The notes: generated by a model from the letters alone, not told the origin. 64,000 nucleotides of DNA from Gymnogyps californianus (GCF_018139145.2 NC_059477.1:40061002-40125001); one strand, 5' to 3'. Shown: positions 13,991 to 29,540, counted from the stretch's first letter. A program made the numbers and translations.

Positions 13991-16900
13991 CTGAAGAGGT
14001 TGCTTGGGACGCCTAATCTGGAAGCCTGTGAGGTGACTTCTGCAGGACCTGGGTCAGACCCATTCAGTGTTTCTGAATAAAGGCTCTAAAAGGTGTTTTA
14101 TATAGGAACACAAGGACATTTGTGTTCAGTCATGTTAAGACAAACCTCCACTTCTCGGTTAAGCCAAAGGTTAATAGTCTGTTCTTGATTATATTTTTAA
14201 ACAGTTGAACTTCTTTCCAACATTCCGGCAGAGCCTGCTGTCCCTGCTCTACCTATGTGCAGATCCTACTGATGTCAGAATGAGTATTGCTTATGTCAGG
14301 ATTAAATTTATCTGAGCAACACCAAAGATCAAACAAAAAATGCCACACAGCACCAGTCAAAGGATGTCCAGCGGTATGCCAGATAGATTGGCTTGACATG
14401 CAAAATCATATTCAACCATCTAAGAATATTAGCATTAATGAGGCAGGCAAGACACCTTTTGATAATTGTTGGCAATCTGAAAACTTTGCTCTGAGGATAT
14501 TAAAAGTAAACTGTTATCGTCCGATTGCCAGTTTTAATCCCACTGATATAAGCTGCCACAACCTGTCAGCGTTAAATACATAACAAGAGGGTATGAATAT
14601 AAACTTCTGCTTGGGAGCGTAGGTAGATGTCCACCTATGCAAAGTGCATTACATGTACACAGACTTCAGAAGTGATACCAATGTCACAGACTCCTACTAA
14701 GTTACTCGTTTTACCGCTAACTCCACTACTCACTGTCTAAATTCGTCCCTCTTTCCTACACTTCTCTTGCAGTCTTCCTTCAACACAGATGAGCTAATCA
14801 GTTGCTTAGACACCCGTCCTCATAAAGCTGTTCACATCTTTCTATGCTTCACCTGCAAAAGCCACAACAGCGATACTGTGATACAGGAAAATGTATTTTC
14901 CCTCATTGTACTTATTACTTTGAAATGGTCATTGATTTGCTCTGCAAGTGAGTAAACAAAGGAAATTTAAACTTTAATGGATATTAAATTATTTGCAAAT
15001 GAATCGTTTGCTCTTCTCAAAAGGGACAACTGTATTTTGTTCGTTTGAAACCTACTTAGAAAGGCTGCATGGGAATGATAAAACTCAAAGCTCAGGGTCA
15101 TCTACAACCAGCTTAAAATTTTCAAACCTGGTGATTTCATTAAGACTCTTTATGAAAACACACGGTGTGGTTCTCCAAGGACTGAACGCCCCATAACTTA
15201 ACCCACGTAACTTTGAGGCACTGAATCGTCAGTCTCCAGCATCTTCACCACGCCGGGAGATGTTGATGTAGGCACCTGACTGGGGATCCAGGTTGGAAAA
15301 TACTGGCTTTTATAGGTCCATAGCCTACACGGACTGTGGTCACTGGGAAAACTCACTGCAGAAGGCAGATCAGAGCCAAACCGTGTCCCTAAAAGAGGGC
15401 CAAGTCGCGTCGGTTTTACTCACGTGAGCAGTTGCAGTGATTTCAGTGAGGAAGACATGGCCCTGTTTACACGAAAATGCTTTGAAGGGAAATATTTTAG
15501 GTTTCGATCAAAACCTCATTTACATTCTTACAAAGAAACTGCCAAGAGTTATAAATGAGCTGTAGAGTATATTATAAAACACGTTTTAAAAGTAACACAT
15601 GCTCAGAGATGGATAACGTTAAAATAAAAGTAGGTGTAACATCCAAGACGAACATTTCTGTTGAGCAGAGATCACGCGAGAAAGCATTCCACAGGCATAA
15701 CTTTGCAGATAATCAAAGCCAAGTATTAATACATTTTTATCAGTCCACCTTCTAAACAATATTTCAGTAGATTTCCTTTCACACAGTGATATTTGTAATA
15801 AATGTTCTGCCTTTGTTTTAAAGTCAGTCCGTAGAAAGATGACATCAGCTTAGCAAACAATAAAGTGCCTGTAATATTGTCTCCAGAGGGCTGTTACATT
15901 TACTTTGTAGCAGTAAAATTCAATTTTCAAAAAACACTACATGAATGATGTTAGGTTATTAACCCTATCACCACCGTAAAACATCATCATTGTGTGCAGA
16001 ATGTAGGTCACTATCTAGGAGCTATAAGTTGCTTTTTGTTAAATAATCCATTTAAGCTGCTTTTCTTTCCTATAGCCCGGGTTGTGTCCCTTCCCTTTGA
16101 AAAAAGAAAAACCAGTCCCATTTTTAATCACAAGGCTCTGAGCAAGCGTTCTTATTACACATCTCATTTTAAGGTGTTCTTCCTTTGTTACTTTCAGATT
16201 TGGCCGCACACTTTTGAAGAGCGACTCTCTGTGAATTCTTGTTATTCAGAGCTGCTCTCAAAGAGAATAAAAAAAAAAAAAAGTGTATCATATCAGCCTA
16301 CGCCTGTGGTGACTCTCACAAGTTTCAGTTCAAGGAAAGAGAAGAAAATCGGCAGCTACAAATTCTGACTCATTTTGAAATTTCAGCGCAATTGAACAGC
16401 GACCGTCCTGATTTGGGGACCGACTCCTCAGCCCCTGCTGATGCTCGGAGCTCCCGGCTGAGCCTGGTTTCCCTAAGCAAGCTCCACTGAGCCAGGGGAA
16501 AGAAAGATCGGCGAGCAAACTGTCCGCAAGCCAACCCGTCACATGGCTCCCTATGAAAGAGGATTTGCATACCTGACGCAGCTATGGAAATATTCCCCGC
16601 CCGGGGAAGGAGCAAAAAAGAAGTACTAATAGCAACCCGCTATCAGGATGCAAGGGGTTAACTAGTTAAACTTCTACAACCCCCCACAGTAACTTTCCAA
16701 AAGCTGACAATAAGTAAAAGAAGTGCTGGTTATCCATTTTTTAAAGGGATGGGATTGGTTTTAGAAGAAAGGGAAAGAGGATCAAACACCTCAGAGCAAC
16801 AAAAGGTTGTGTCAGAGGGCCCTCAATCACAAACCTCCTTCAACAAGAGATATTCCAACCTTCCAGAGCAGTTACCCGGGCAGCACGGCTAAAAAGTTCC

Positions 16901-19900
16901 CTGACATGAAAAGAACAAAAACAGAAGGGACAGAGGTAGTTATTGTTATGCACACTCCTCTTTTTTTTTTTTTTTTTTCTGGGGCTTTTTTTCTCCCCCA
17001 CAAAACTTTTTGCATAAGCTGTTAGGGGGAAAAGTAATAGCGTTGCTTATTGAAAAGAAATCCCCCCTCTTTGCATCTCCTACCTCCTAGGTTGTGAGGT
17101 ATGGCCCAGCAGATTCTCAGCCAGGAACACCTGATGAATGGGAAGGTCAGCTCCACGAATGCTTCAAAAGAGGCATCCGAAATTAATAAACGTAATTATA
17201 AGAGTGTAAATGTATCCTGGTTTTCATCGCCCCCTGAACACATATTTGAATTTTTTTTTTCCAGACAAGCGAAGTTGTGTGCGCACAAAGAATGTAAATT
17301 ATTTGCGTTTGCGGTGTCAGGTCTTGGAGGTATCTTAACAGCATGTAAGAATTTTCCACTTAAATGTAAATTATTAACAAGTCAGAGTTTTCATTTGTTT
17401 TATCTCCTGATGTGCAATCTAAATAAATAAATGGCACATTTTACAGTATTCACCACCCACTTCTCTGCTCTTTCAGAAATATATTTTATGTACGCTACCT
17501 CTGCTTAAATAAGGTGGTGGATCATTTGCTCTTTCATCATTTATCTTTGTCTCGGTGCTTCTGAGGGGTTGGGGTTTTTTTTTTGCTCAAACAAATTTAC
17601 CTCTAGTACTTCATCAAGTTTTCCTGTGTAATATCGCTAAGTAAACAACACAGTGGTTTATTCATAAAATATTCATATTTCAAAATGTTCCTTCCCAACC
17701 ACCCCTCCTGGGTTTACCTATGTTTACAAATATGTAAGCCTTGTTAATATGCCTTGTCTGGGGAATGGTGAGTAGTGACCCTCCTTGAGGCAGAGCTCTT
17801 GCTGAAGTGTATTATTTCAGCTGGGAGAACAGCAAAGCTCCAGGATGAGACTGATTGATTAAGACCAGATGGATGGCCACACATAGGTGTGACAAAAATA
17901 GAAACACATTGCAAACATTCCTGGCATTGTCCTCCTGTGGTCCGGGAGGTGGATGGACCCGGTGGTACCTTATCTACCTCCTGATGGGCTCCAGAATTGA
18001 AGAATGTTAATGAAAGCTAACTCTCCTTCGCCTGCCTTACACTGACACTTATTACAATGAATCAAGCTTAAAATTGCATCTCGTAAATAAACTCTGCGTT
18101 GCCTCCCAATCGAAAAATGACAGCTGGCATGCCACTGGAAAGCATTCGCACGCGTTTCCATGAAATTAATTCGAAGTAAAGAGCTCAGAAAGAAAGAAAG
18201 AAAAGGAAAGAGAAAGAAAACAAACAGAGCGTACCCACATCCTCTCCTTAAAATTAAACTTTCAGAAACCACATAAAGGAATAAGTGCAAAATGAATGAC
18301 CTCTGGTTTGGAGAAGAATGTTTCATTGAAACCCTCTCAGCTTTTATGTTTGTTGGCCATAAACGGACCAACCATCTCCGTAATGCTGTGGTTGTTCTTC
18401 ACAGAAAAGCCAAGCCAATGGCATGAATCCCACTCACCTTACTGAAGTGAGCGGTCCCAAGAAAAAGGAGGAGGTGATGAGCAGCATTTGGCGCACTGTG
18501 GCCTTGCACCCCTCCCCAGAGGTGCCGTCCCTTCCTGGCCATACCCACCGTGCCTCAACACTCCCTCCCTTTACCATCCATCGTGGCACACGATGTATTT
18601 CTCACACTAAGAAAAACGCCGTTAACTGAACCTTCCCATTCACGCTGAGAGAGCCAGGAGTAATCCCGGCTGGGTGAAGGAGGTGGGAAGGAGCGCAAGA
18701 CCAGGCTCCTGGGGCCACCTCATTTCTGTCCCTCTACCTATTGCACACCACAAATCAGTCGCGTGGCAAGCTTTGGGGGTCAGCCCCGACCCCAAAACAC
18801 GCTTCAAAATCACAGGAGGATCTCAAGCCTACTCCTTGCATGACCCTTTTCCCATCGCACAGCACGGCACCTCGTGACAGCCGTGGAGGAAGACGGAAGA
18901 AACCAGACCCCTAAGTTTTCTCTCTCTCTCCCCAAAACTCCTGGTCAGCCCCAGCGTGAGCTTTTAGTTCCCGCTCCCCTCGTGTAGGCCTGAAACGATT
19001 ACCTACTTGTTATAAATCTTCTCAGGTTTCACAGGCACACATTTGCCGGTAGGTTCCCGGCCAGCATTTCTGGACATTGGGCTCACAGAGACACATTCTC
19101 ACACATGCAAAAGCGCTATGATGGATCAGGGGCTCCTCCATTCACCCCTCCACTTTAAGCAAAACCGTTCCTAATATACCTTTTCATACGTGAAGCATAA
19201 TGAATGTACCTTTTCTTATGCATGTACAATACTGTACTTTCACCCACTGGCAAAGAAGTTCGCTAAATTACTAAGAGCGTTTAAAGAGGTGGCATTCATT
19301 GTAATATACAAAGGAATTTAAAGCACATTTACAAATGAATCGGCAGGCATGCCAACAGGAAAAACAAGTTGAAATGTAAAATTTAAAATAAAACCAAAAT
19401 TGAGGATTGCTTGAAATTATTATTATGATATGAAAATGTTTGTCCATTTCATGGGCTGAAAACTACTTAATTTCTCTTCATCTACAATTCAGGTGACCGT
19501 GGTTTTAAAGGAATATTCTTTTCCTTGGTTTCCTTCTCCCCTCCCCAACTGAGTAATAAAACATAGACTAATTTAAATAAGAATCATTATGCTCAGAAGG
19601 CCTCCTCTGGCTGGAAGACTTTTGTTCCACATGTCCCATAATCTCACTCCCACATGGCTGCCATAAGGTTGATGCTGAAATCAAACTCTACTATAGAATT
19701 TTCTTTTAGACACAGTAAAAATATGTATATCAGTTTGGGGAAAGAAGTCCTGTAATTTAGGTAATGGGAGAAATATACTTGTGATAGAAACCTCTTGACT
19801 TTGCTACTCCGTTCCCTGTATTTTTTCCTCATCCAGGTTGCTATTAGCATATGAAAAATGCTTTTAATTTTATCAATTTCTGGACATATCTGTCATGCAA

Positions 19901-22900
19901 GTGAGATAGATAGCAGCTCGGTCTCAACTTATCTCTTCTCTACCACCTCAGCAGCAGGTTTAAAATAGAACACGCTCTTTTAGTTACTTGCAGCCAAGGT
20001 GTGTGTAACTGCCTTCCTGAACAAAACCTGATAAAGAAGGAGCAAGCCAAACCACGGGAGGCGGTTTGCTCCCATCTCAAACACAAATGTTTCTATCCCA
20101 ACATCTCATAGCATGACTTTCACTTGGAGAGTAAGAGTCGGAGCAGCTCTCACCCGTAACTACACACATCGGCCGCAATACAGCAAGGCTGGAAGTTATG
20201 GCCCTATTTTTAAGCCCTTTCTATTTGTTGTTTATCTGTTTCCTTAAAACTCCCACTCCCACCCCTGCCCTACGGATGGTGCACACGCGGCACGGCAGCT
20301 CCCACGCGCCCTTTGCCAGCACAAGGCGACTTTGTTTTACGCGCTGAGACGTCTTCCATCAAAACCGTATCCCCAAATTCTTCGCAGGCGCACGTGATGT
20401 AAGGCAATCTATGGCAGAGCCCAGAGAAAGCTCTCAGCAATATGCAATCTATTTTCACACATGCTGTGGATCTTATGGCGTCAGTCATACGGTCGTTGCA
20501 CACAAGAAATTTTTAAGGCCCGTTTCTGCTACTTTTTAAGTAAATTAAAAACTCCCATTGCCTCCCAGGCAATTAGGCTGAGGCCCTAGGACTAGCTTAA
20601 AGCGGTGAGACGCTGAGCATTTTCATTTAGTGGTATTTGGCATGAAAATATTTGTGGCTTGGTGAAATTTTGCACACACACTCTCCGACTTTGCTTTTTG
20701 GGACATGTTGGGGAAATGGCTATTTTTGCATGAACATAAAAAAACCCCATGAAATTATGCTCCGTTTTAATGAAAGGGTGGTTTTGCTTGACAAAACATA
20801 TGCCTTTTATTAACAGTATTAATAGAAATGGGCCTGCTTTCAAACTTGCAATGAAACGTGACAAAACCCAGGGCTGGATTCTCAGCTGAGCTTCAGGCAC
20901 CTTTGCAACCCGCTGCAGCCCCGTCTGATGCTGTGCCCCTCAAAACCCATCTCCTGGAAAAAAAATACCCCCCTGGCCACACCAGTAAATACCTCCAAGG
21001 CTGGGAGCTACACAAGGAGCTCACTTCTTCGCAGGATGCTTTCTCCAGCTGGGAAATTCAGGAGCTCCTCTTTACATCACACAGCAGCCAAAATGGGTGT
21101 GTAAGATCTGCCTGTATATTAATTTTATCTTTTTTATTTTTTTTTCCTCCTCAGCTCAGCCCAAAGGAGCCATGGGGCTGGCTTTTGCCAGTGGTGCCCA
21201 CACATCTACAGCGGTTAATAACAGCCACGCAAGCGCCAGCCCTCTGGCTGGCATCAGAAGGACCCATGCATGTGAAAGGCTGCCGGAGAAAGCCAAATCA
21301 GTTCAGAGAAGAACAGCCTGTCTTGCTAGAAGTTATAAGACGGGGAATAAAGGGCACCTTGCACTAATCAGGGGGATTAAGCTGATGAGCAAAGCACCTG
21401 AAACAACTTTTCCTTCCCACCTCCACTGGAAGAGGAAGAGGGCTCTCCTAAGTAAACAAACCGGCACAATCCTTTCCATTTTGATGATTTCTCGCCATTT
21501 TACTAAATTGCCAGGCAGGCAGAAGCCTTAACCCTGACAACACTCATGTGAAAACTCCCGCTTGATATTTTTTTTTTTTTTACTTGCCTGAACTTCTTTA
21601 TTAAATGCTCTCTGGCTGTAAATGAGTGGGTGTCAGAGGTGCAGTATTTCACAGATCTGTGGGTCACTGCCTGATTTTGCTCTGCATTTAGATATTAAAA
21701 GTTCCTCTTATTATAGATAGCGTGAAGCAAAATGAACAACTCGAGACAGTTTTCTGAACCGATAGTCTCTGGATATATTTATTTTATGATGATGGCAATG
21801 AAGTAGCCCCTTATATATTTTCTATTGTCTTCAGTAAAGGCATACTTTAATCGTAAACTGACGTATGAAACCTGCCTGTTGGCCTATTGATATTTCTTTT
21901 GCACTGAGCGAGAAGCCAATATCCTATTTTAAATATAACTTTAAAAAATGACATTACCTAAGAAAATGCTAGCAGTATTCCTGATAAAATATACTGTGGT
22001 GGGGCTGAAAAGTGCATGCAAAGCAAGCTGCATTATTAGAATGTTTAAATATTAATTATACCGCTGTGTAGTAAAGATGATCAACTGTGAGTGTCAACTA
22101 ATTTTCTAAAAGCTGCAATGTTGGATTTTGTCTAAACTTCTATTGTTAAGCTAAAACTAAAAGCCCAGCAAGTTTAGTCTACTGGAGTGTGTTTATTTTT
22201 ATTGGTTTCTGCATAATTTTTTGTAACATAAACCAACTTTAACCCCTTTACTGAAATCTCTGCCAGTGGAACTCCAATAGCACATCATAAAATTCCTATA
22301 ATTCTTCAAAGCAATGTAGCTGGAAAAGAAAAAAACCATGGGCACTTTGCAACAAACGCCAACTACGAGATCCAGCCAATTAAATTTAACTCTTGCGAGC
22401 TCATTTTGCTGACAATATATGTGTAGATATACGTTTAGCTTGCCATCCGATAGCCACTTCTGTTGGGAGAAGCTCTCAGCCACGATGCCCGGCGCTGGGC
22501 TGGCTCTATTGTGTGAAAAATCCTGCTCAGGTGGTACCTAGCGCTGGTACGTGAGGGAGGCTGAGCGGACAGATGGGGAGGCAGATGTACAATGCTACAT
22601 AAAAGTAGAAAGACTTATATTATCTTATGCGAATGCCTTAAGTGACAGAGCGCAGGCAGCAGGCAAAGGGGGGCCGGGATGGGAAACAAAGGGTTAAATG
22701 AAAAATGACTGTCATTTCATTCCCTGCTAGCAGCTATTGCTTCCCCAGACTTTTAAGAGGAGCCACAAGACTCGAGCGAGAGAATCACTTTGAGATTCTT
22801 CTGCGAAGACAAAGAAATAGTGTGCGCCGAGGCTGGTAGGCTTCCTTCCGTCACTCATGGATGCTCTGCCAGGATTTCCCACCTGAGACAGATTGCGACG

Positions 22901-24790
22901 CATGTTCGAATCACTCATGCACGAGAAGCAATACACAAGTTCAGTGTAAAGCCACTTTAAAAGCTCATCGGGTGCATACTTTACTTGTACAAAATACCTT
23001 ATTCATGATGGAGCAGTGAGGGCCTAGGTAATTACTTGAATCAAGGTGGCCTCAGAAGTGTTTAAATCTACAAGGACACTTAGAGCATGAATAATGCAAA
23101 ATAATTTGCATCTAAATTTTTTAAGTGTTCTTTATTCAAAAACTAAAATGCAGTTCCGATTAAAGTTTGATGAGTGAAAGCTGAGCACTTCATACCCACT
23201 GTGAAACGTCTCCTATTTGTGGAAATTATTTCAGACAGTGGTAAAGGGACAAAAGAGATCAAAAAAAAAGTTGGTGATTAATCTGCATTACTTTTAAGCC
23301 ATCCTTATTTCATGATGTTTGGTGAGTAGGAAGTTAATTTCTGAACTTGCTGATTTGATACCATCTACATTTCACCCCTTTAAAGCGGCACCATCGAAAG
23401 CGCAGCTCTAATAATTAACCAAACAAAATAACTTTTCTTTCGCCTTCGATGATAGCGCAAAGCAGCTCATGTCTCTGAAATTTGTCCGGTATCTTTTAGT
23501 GCAATTAATCTCGCCTCTGTCCCCGTCAACCTCTTTGGAAAAGCCTTATGTGCAAAAATACCCTGGCTGCCTCTCACTCTATGTGCTTATAGGGCATGGG
23601 CTTACATTTCTTCACTTGGAGCGTGTTGCATCCCTTTCTTTTGAATTTGCCATTGACAGCATAAACTGCCGCGTATATCATCAGTTCAGCACTTTATTAT
23701 ATCGTCTCCACTCCTATTTTAGAACGTGTTGAGCAACCCCCATAAAAATTGTTAAAGAGGAAGGAGTGAACAAGACAAACGTTGTGTAATGTGCTCGCTG
23801 AAAATTATGCTTTTCTCTGCCTGGGCTGGAGGCAGAGGAGAAAAAGGGAGAGGGAAAGCATGTCAGAAACAGCCGTTTTCACATGCAGACGTCAATGATC
23901 CTGTTGCTAAATGTGCTTAATTCACGATTACGTTTCCAACGCTCGAACCTGCCCGTCTCGCCGGCGGGTGCTGCTCGGGAAGGCACCGAGAGAAGAGACG
24001 TTCGAAGTTGGAGAGCTTCGCAAATCCCTGGAGATTTCTACGGGAGAATCTCCACAAATCTGCTCCCCGTTTGTTCCTGCCCTCCAAACCCAACGGCTCG
24101 CTGCGGTACGAGAGCCAGACCTTCCAAAAAGCAGCTCCAGGAGCGAGAGGGAGGTTTTTTCCAGCTGCTAAAACCTCAGGTCGGGAAATCTGCTGGGATC
24201 CAACAGGTTAGGCAGGCGAAAGCTCCGACAGACAGTGAAGTTTTAAGCGCCGGCTAACTGCGAGCAGCTAAACTTTACAGGCCCCTTTGCAAAGGAAAAT
24301 CATTTTCCTGCTGCAGCCCTTATAAAGAATAAAGACTTCCAATTTATTACCAGCTCGAAAGCTGGCTGCCACTTTATTGGACTTTCAGATGAGTGTGCTC
24401 GCCACGCTTTCTTAGGGAGAGGATCTGCTACGTTTTTCTTGGATTTGGAACAATGCGAACATTTTTTTAACTCATGGAACAAAGATTTCCCCAGCAACAG
24501 ACCCCCTGCTCAGCAGGTCACCTATCTTTGCGACAGTTTTTCTTTTCCCACGCTAACCCTAGGGCTCATTTGCATAAGGTCTCTGTTGTGACAATTAGTT
24601 TCAGGTGAGCTGATTTCTATGAGGTTTGCCCAAGACGATACACAAGCTCTGGGCCTCCCTGATCCTGGCCCTAATTGCGACTGACTGGCACCAGACACAA
24701 TCACCCTCTTGATTCAGCAAATTGTCCTGCGAGTAGCTTGTTGTGACCCCGCGATGCACAAATCATATCATGTCAGCCCCGGCGTAGTAA
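13991..24790. other. Intronic sequence, no gene
   Basis: AT-rich single-copy sequence with short T and A tracts (16967-16979, 21570-21581), an AGAA-rich tract at 18187-18222, and the perfect palindrome TTAACTAGTTAA at 16658-16669. 18040-18180 and 21700-22100 look like possible conserved elements. 20.85-21.5 kb has longer open frames with no recognisable domain. Confidence 0.5.
21700..22100. promoter_or_regulatory. Candidate conserved noncoding element
   Basis: AT-rich, non-repetitive, with TTTATGATGATGGCAATGAA, CCTATTGATA and ATTAATTA-type sites typical of developmental enhancers. Candidate by texture only. Confidence 0.28.
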
Positions 24791-24810
24791 ACAGTGAATA
24801 AAGCAAATTC

Positions 24811-24834
24811 AAAAAAAAAAAAAAAAAAAAAAAA
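24811..24834. repeat. A24 homopolymer
   Basis: A run of 24. G runs of 8 (24955-24962) and 13 (24990-25002) lie shortly to its right. Confidence 0.85.
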
Positions 24835-26361
24835 GGGTTTCATAATAGCTCCTCCATCTTCTAGCCCCAGTGGACAAGATGAATACAAATTAAAGCTATA
24901 TCATATCTGGTGGAAGAAGTATCTCTGCCCTGACTAACAACTTTTTGGTTTATTGGGGGGGGTTGAGGGGTTATTTTTTAATTTGCATTGGGGGGGGGGG
25001 GGCAGGAAAAATCAGATGTTCCTTCATTCCGTCACCTGGGGAGAAGTTCCCCAGGTAGCAGAGCTGGGTCACTGTAAATATTTCCTAGCTCGTTGTTGTG
25101 GAAATAAGCAATGTGCTCTTTCATCATCTCAGAAGCTACAGGGTACATCAATATGCACATTAGCCAGGCTCCCAGGAGTCTCTGCTCGGTTTAAAAAGCC
25201 GCGGAGGCCGGGCAGACCTCATCTCTGAGCACAGCAGCAAAAGTCAGGACAGAACTTTTCCCTCGGTGCCGAGGAGCCCAGGGAGAAGCCGGGAGCGCAG
25301 GGGGACCTCACCCCACCTCCTCGCGCCCCGACGGTCCCGCATCCTGCCGGCGGCACCGCTTTGGGCTCAGTCCTGCCCGTTTTAAGCCAGCGATAACCCC
25401 ATGGAGGTCGTCAGCCCAGAATTGGCTCCTGTGTTGACTTGTCAGTCAAGGGAAACATGCAGCCCCTGAGATGGGCAGAAAAAAGGAGAAAATAATAAAT
25501 ACAAGGGGACAAATGCAAAGTTAACGAGGATGGAGGAATATCTTTAACTGCCACGCTAATGAGAGCGCTCGATAGGGACAAAGAGCTGTCCTTATCTCTG
25601 ATTAACTCCCTTTTTGTTAGTTTGAGTCACAGTTTTCATGTTATTTCTTGGTACGATGCTCGATTCTTTCCTACCAGAGCACCGCTGGCTGTGACCTCTG
25701 CCCCATGAGTGTGAGTCAGGAGAGACTCCCTCCCCACCTTATATATTGCTTTTTTGTTGTTTTTTTTAAATGAGGTCTAATTTGCAAAATATTATTCACC
25801 ATAGAGACAAAAGCTGCTCCCCTGCTGTCACTGGGATATGAAGGTTAAACTCAAAATCAGACAGGTATATCAAGTCCTTGACTTCAGAGAGACTCCGCAA
25901 AGGCAGGATTAGGCCCACTGAATACATTGCGTGATGATCATTATGTGAATTAGATTAGGCTATTAGTTTTGGACTATTTTTAATCTCCTGGGGAAATCTG
26001 TATTTACATTTGGGTTTTTTTCCCCAATGCAAATTGCTTCCCCAACTAAACAGTTATGTTAAAAATCCTAGTAAAAAATTTGTTTCAAAATTATTCACTG
26101 AACATGGCCAGTAGGCAGTGTGAAAGGTCAGCCTGCCAGTCCCAACAGTTTGGGGCTGCGGTCAAGGTAAATATATATGCAAAAGAGCATCTGACACAGT
26201 GCATTTCTGTTAACCTGCAATCTTATATACTGATTAGAGGCAAAAAATATTAATTGTTTGCATACATACACAGATAAAGGTAAGAATGAATTAAAAAATC
26301 ACCTCTCTGCTGAGAACACTAGGTTTTACCCTGGGAAAAACCTTAGTTTCAGGGTGGGAGA

Positions 26362-26443
26362 CCTAATTCTACTTTACTAGTACAATTCCATTGATTTAAA
26401 AGTCATTACATCTTCTCATAGTAGTGTGATCTCAGGATTTGGT
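26362..26443. mobile_element. Degraded palindromic repeat
   Basis: CCTAATTCTACTTTAC at the left and GATCTCAGGATTTGG at the right are near-complementary ends. Between them lies CCATTGATTTAAAAGTCATTACA, which resembles the CCATTGACTTCAGTGG centre of an old palindromic family. The match is by memory of the family pattern. Confidence 0.4.
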
Positions 26444-29400
26444 TGTGATCTGGGGTTAGGTCCCAAGCACGCTTGTATATGTCCTGAATTAATATGAACG
26501 AAGTGGGGAATACCCCCCATAGCTGCAGGCAGGGCAGGCAGGATGGCCGGCGGCGCGGGGCCGAACACGGGCGCAGTCCCACACGAGCAGGGGGGCTCCC
26601 AGGCTCCCCCAGCCTCACGCCCTGCACATTTGCAGGGCATTTAGATAGCGTTTTGACGCAGCAACACGAAAGGCGGCACTCCCGGAGTAGGACACCGTTA
26701 GGTCAGCCTTGAGCTACTTCTTCCAATGGCGCGCACTTCACTGGGTGCAGCGGTGGGAAGCCACCCGCGTCCCTTTTGATCCCTCCAGCCCAGCAAGGCG
26801 CAGGTGAGGAAGGACACTCAAAGCCCTGCCTGCCATGAACACCTCCATGGGCAACAGCAAGGGTCTCAACACCGTTGCCACCATCAAAACCCTACCAGGC
26901 TTTGACTTAGTTGGAGAAACCCGTTACTTCCAGCCTGAAGCATCGCTACCATGTTCAGCCGCGGTGGTGGCAGGTCCAAGGGGGTTGCCCGTCGCTTGCG
27001 AGCACGCCAGGGCATAGCTGCAGATGCGTAACGAGAGACCTGACAAACCTCACCTCCTCTGTTTTTAAAATGCACGGCATTTTTATTTTGTCCTGTGTCC
27101 GTGCTAATGCTTTTACCCCTCTCTCGTGACACAAACCATGCTTTTACGGTGAAGGCAATGCAACGAGCTGATGTTGAACTTTAACCTTCAGCAACTCTGC
27201 CTCTAATGTAAGGCAAAACTTTTAGAATTTTAAGTAAATAAACAGTTGATTCTGACAAAAAATGACTATTCCCTGAGGGGACATTTTTGTGAAACTGCGC
27301 CAGGTACAAAAAATATGTATATTTTTTGGCTTGGTCATGAAACTGTCAAAACACAATTCTAACATGTTTTGCTGCATATGTAATTTTTTTCCCACAGCTC
27401 TTTCCGAGCAATGCTTAATTCTGAATTCTTTCTGCACCCAGGATTTGCGAGGCAATCGATAGATGCACAAGAAGTTCAGGCTAAGTTTCTAGGTAAGAGA
27501 AATAGAATAGGCAGGAGAAAGAAAAAGGAGAAAAACAAGACAAAGCTGGAGAAACTTTGTTAAACTTTCCAATAAATTATGCTTTTTGGGGTAAAATTCA
27601 CCATCAAAATAGGGCTTTGGTGAGATTTAAGCAGGGAGTAGGCTGTTTGCTGGCCCTTGGTACATGGGCTAAGTTTCACCCTCCGTGCTGAGGTACCTTA
27701 GTTTCATTTTATTTTTAACTGCTCTCTCTCTCTCTCATATATATATGTGTATATGTAAATCTCAAAGTATCTTGATCATAGTTGTGATTACAAACTTCAC
27801 TTTTACTAAAAACAGCTATGGCACTGATCTTTAATATAATAATATATTTTCCCGAGTGCCTTCGCTGTTTCATTCCAGCAACTGAAACAGAGACAATTCT
27901 TTGTATGTTGAAATGTGTAATTATCATGTAGCCAAAAGGGAGGGTGTAATTTTCACATCTGATTACAAGGGAAGAGTGTAAGTGAAGCTGCCTCGGTAAA
28001 CTTACACTTGTTTACAGAGAGCAATACCTTTGATATTAAAAACTCCAAACATGTAAAACGCTGGAAAAAATCAAGATTGTCATGCACCAAAGCTAAACAA
28101 CAAAAAAAAAAACCCTAAGCATTTTTTTTGGCATAGCTACAAATGAAAAGTCAATTCTTCTGAACTTGTGCTGGCCCTCCTCACTTGAGATGTTTGTTAA
28201 GAAGACTTACAAATTGTTTTTGCACAGTGTGCTCTACTTGTCGTGCTGAAGGTTAAGAAGTTAAAGCTCCAGCTTTAATTTAAAAAAGGGGAACTTCAAA
28301 TGTTTCTGCTGTTTATAACTCTATTTGGTCAGTTTAAACTAGAGAAATGCTTTTCATATTTGACTTCAACTTCACAGAATTTACTTCTCCTAAATGTGAC
28401 TGCATTTGCTTTCAAGTTGCTTTTTTTTTTAACACATGAACTCCCTCCTGTTTATTTCTCTCTTTTTTTTCTTTCTTTCTTTCTTATACACACCCTGCTG
28501 ATTTACCTTCGACGAAACGAGCTTCTGCTTATGTGAAATTATTATTTTTTGGCCATGTAGGAAAAGATGGTATCAAGGAAAGGAAGAACTGTTACAGCAA
28601 ATATCACTTACCAAGGAGATTAAAGATAAGTAGAAAGATCACACTACAGGTAGAGGGAAAAACTACTGAAAAACCAAGAAAGATATCAGAAACCATTTAA
28701 AATGATATAGAAGTATGATTGCAAAGGAGTAATTGTCGTATTTTTAGAAACCATTAAAAACTGTCTGTGCAAGCATTGGATGTCAAAGTATGATAATCTC
28801 ATGCTTTTGCTAACCAAGAAAAAGGAAGGGAAAGAGAAAGAAAGAAAAACAGAATATTTTTAGTATGTGGAAAATACAGCTTTTTGTTGGAGTACGAAAA
28901 AAAATCATATAATTAACATGTGCAACATCTATCAACAAGACTATGATAAGACTCTACTTTCTGAAGTATGCTTTTTTGCTGCCCTAAAATTAAGTTCCTG
29001 ATACCATATGCTTATTCAGAACATCATATCCCTGGGAAAAAACACCTACCACAACAACTAAGGCATTTGAAAAAGAAAATGTAGCCCAGTAATAGCAGTA
29101 ATTCGAGTTGAAGATGCATGTAGTTACTTTAAAAGTATTTTTGTCTTGTGCAGAAAGACATGAATGCAAGGGCAACCGAAAGCAATTTAATACCAGGTAG
29201 GGGTTGACATTAATCTTTTATGACAATAATATTGTGGTGTTACAGGAGGGCAAAAACGAATATCTTCTTGTACGTATAACCACTTCCCTAAGAGTCTGTG
29301 CCTGTCTTAAAAATATACGTATAGAATTGATGTATAGCCCCAAATTCATAATGAATATGATTACATAAATAGTCTTCACTCGTGCAAATAATCGTAACTG

Positions 29401-29540
29401 TCCTCCTTCGGCTTCCCTTAGGTGTGATCCAGGCTTGCTCTGCGAGTGGTACGGGAATGCTATTCCTCCTGGAACGGGCCAAATCTGGCCCAGGAGGGCT
29501 GCTGGTGAGAGCAGGGTGTGCAGACCTGGTCCTGCATGAC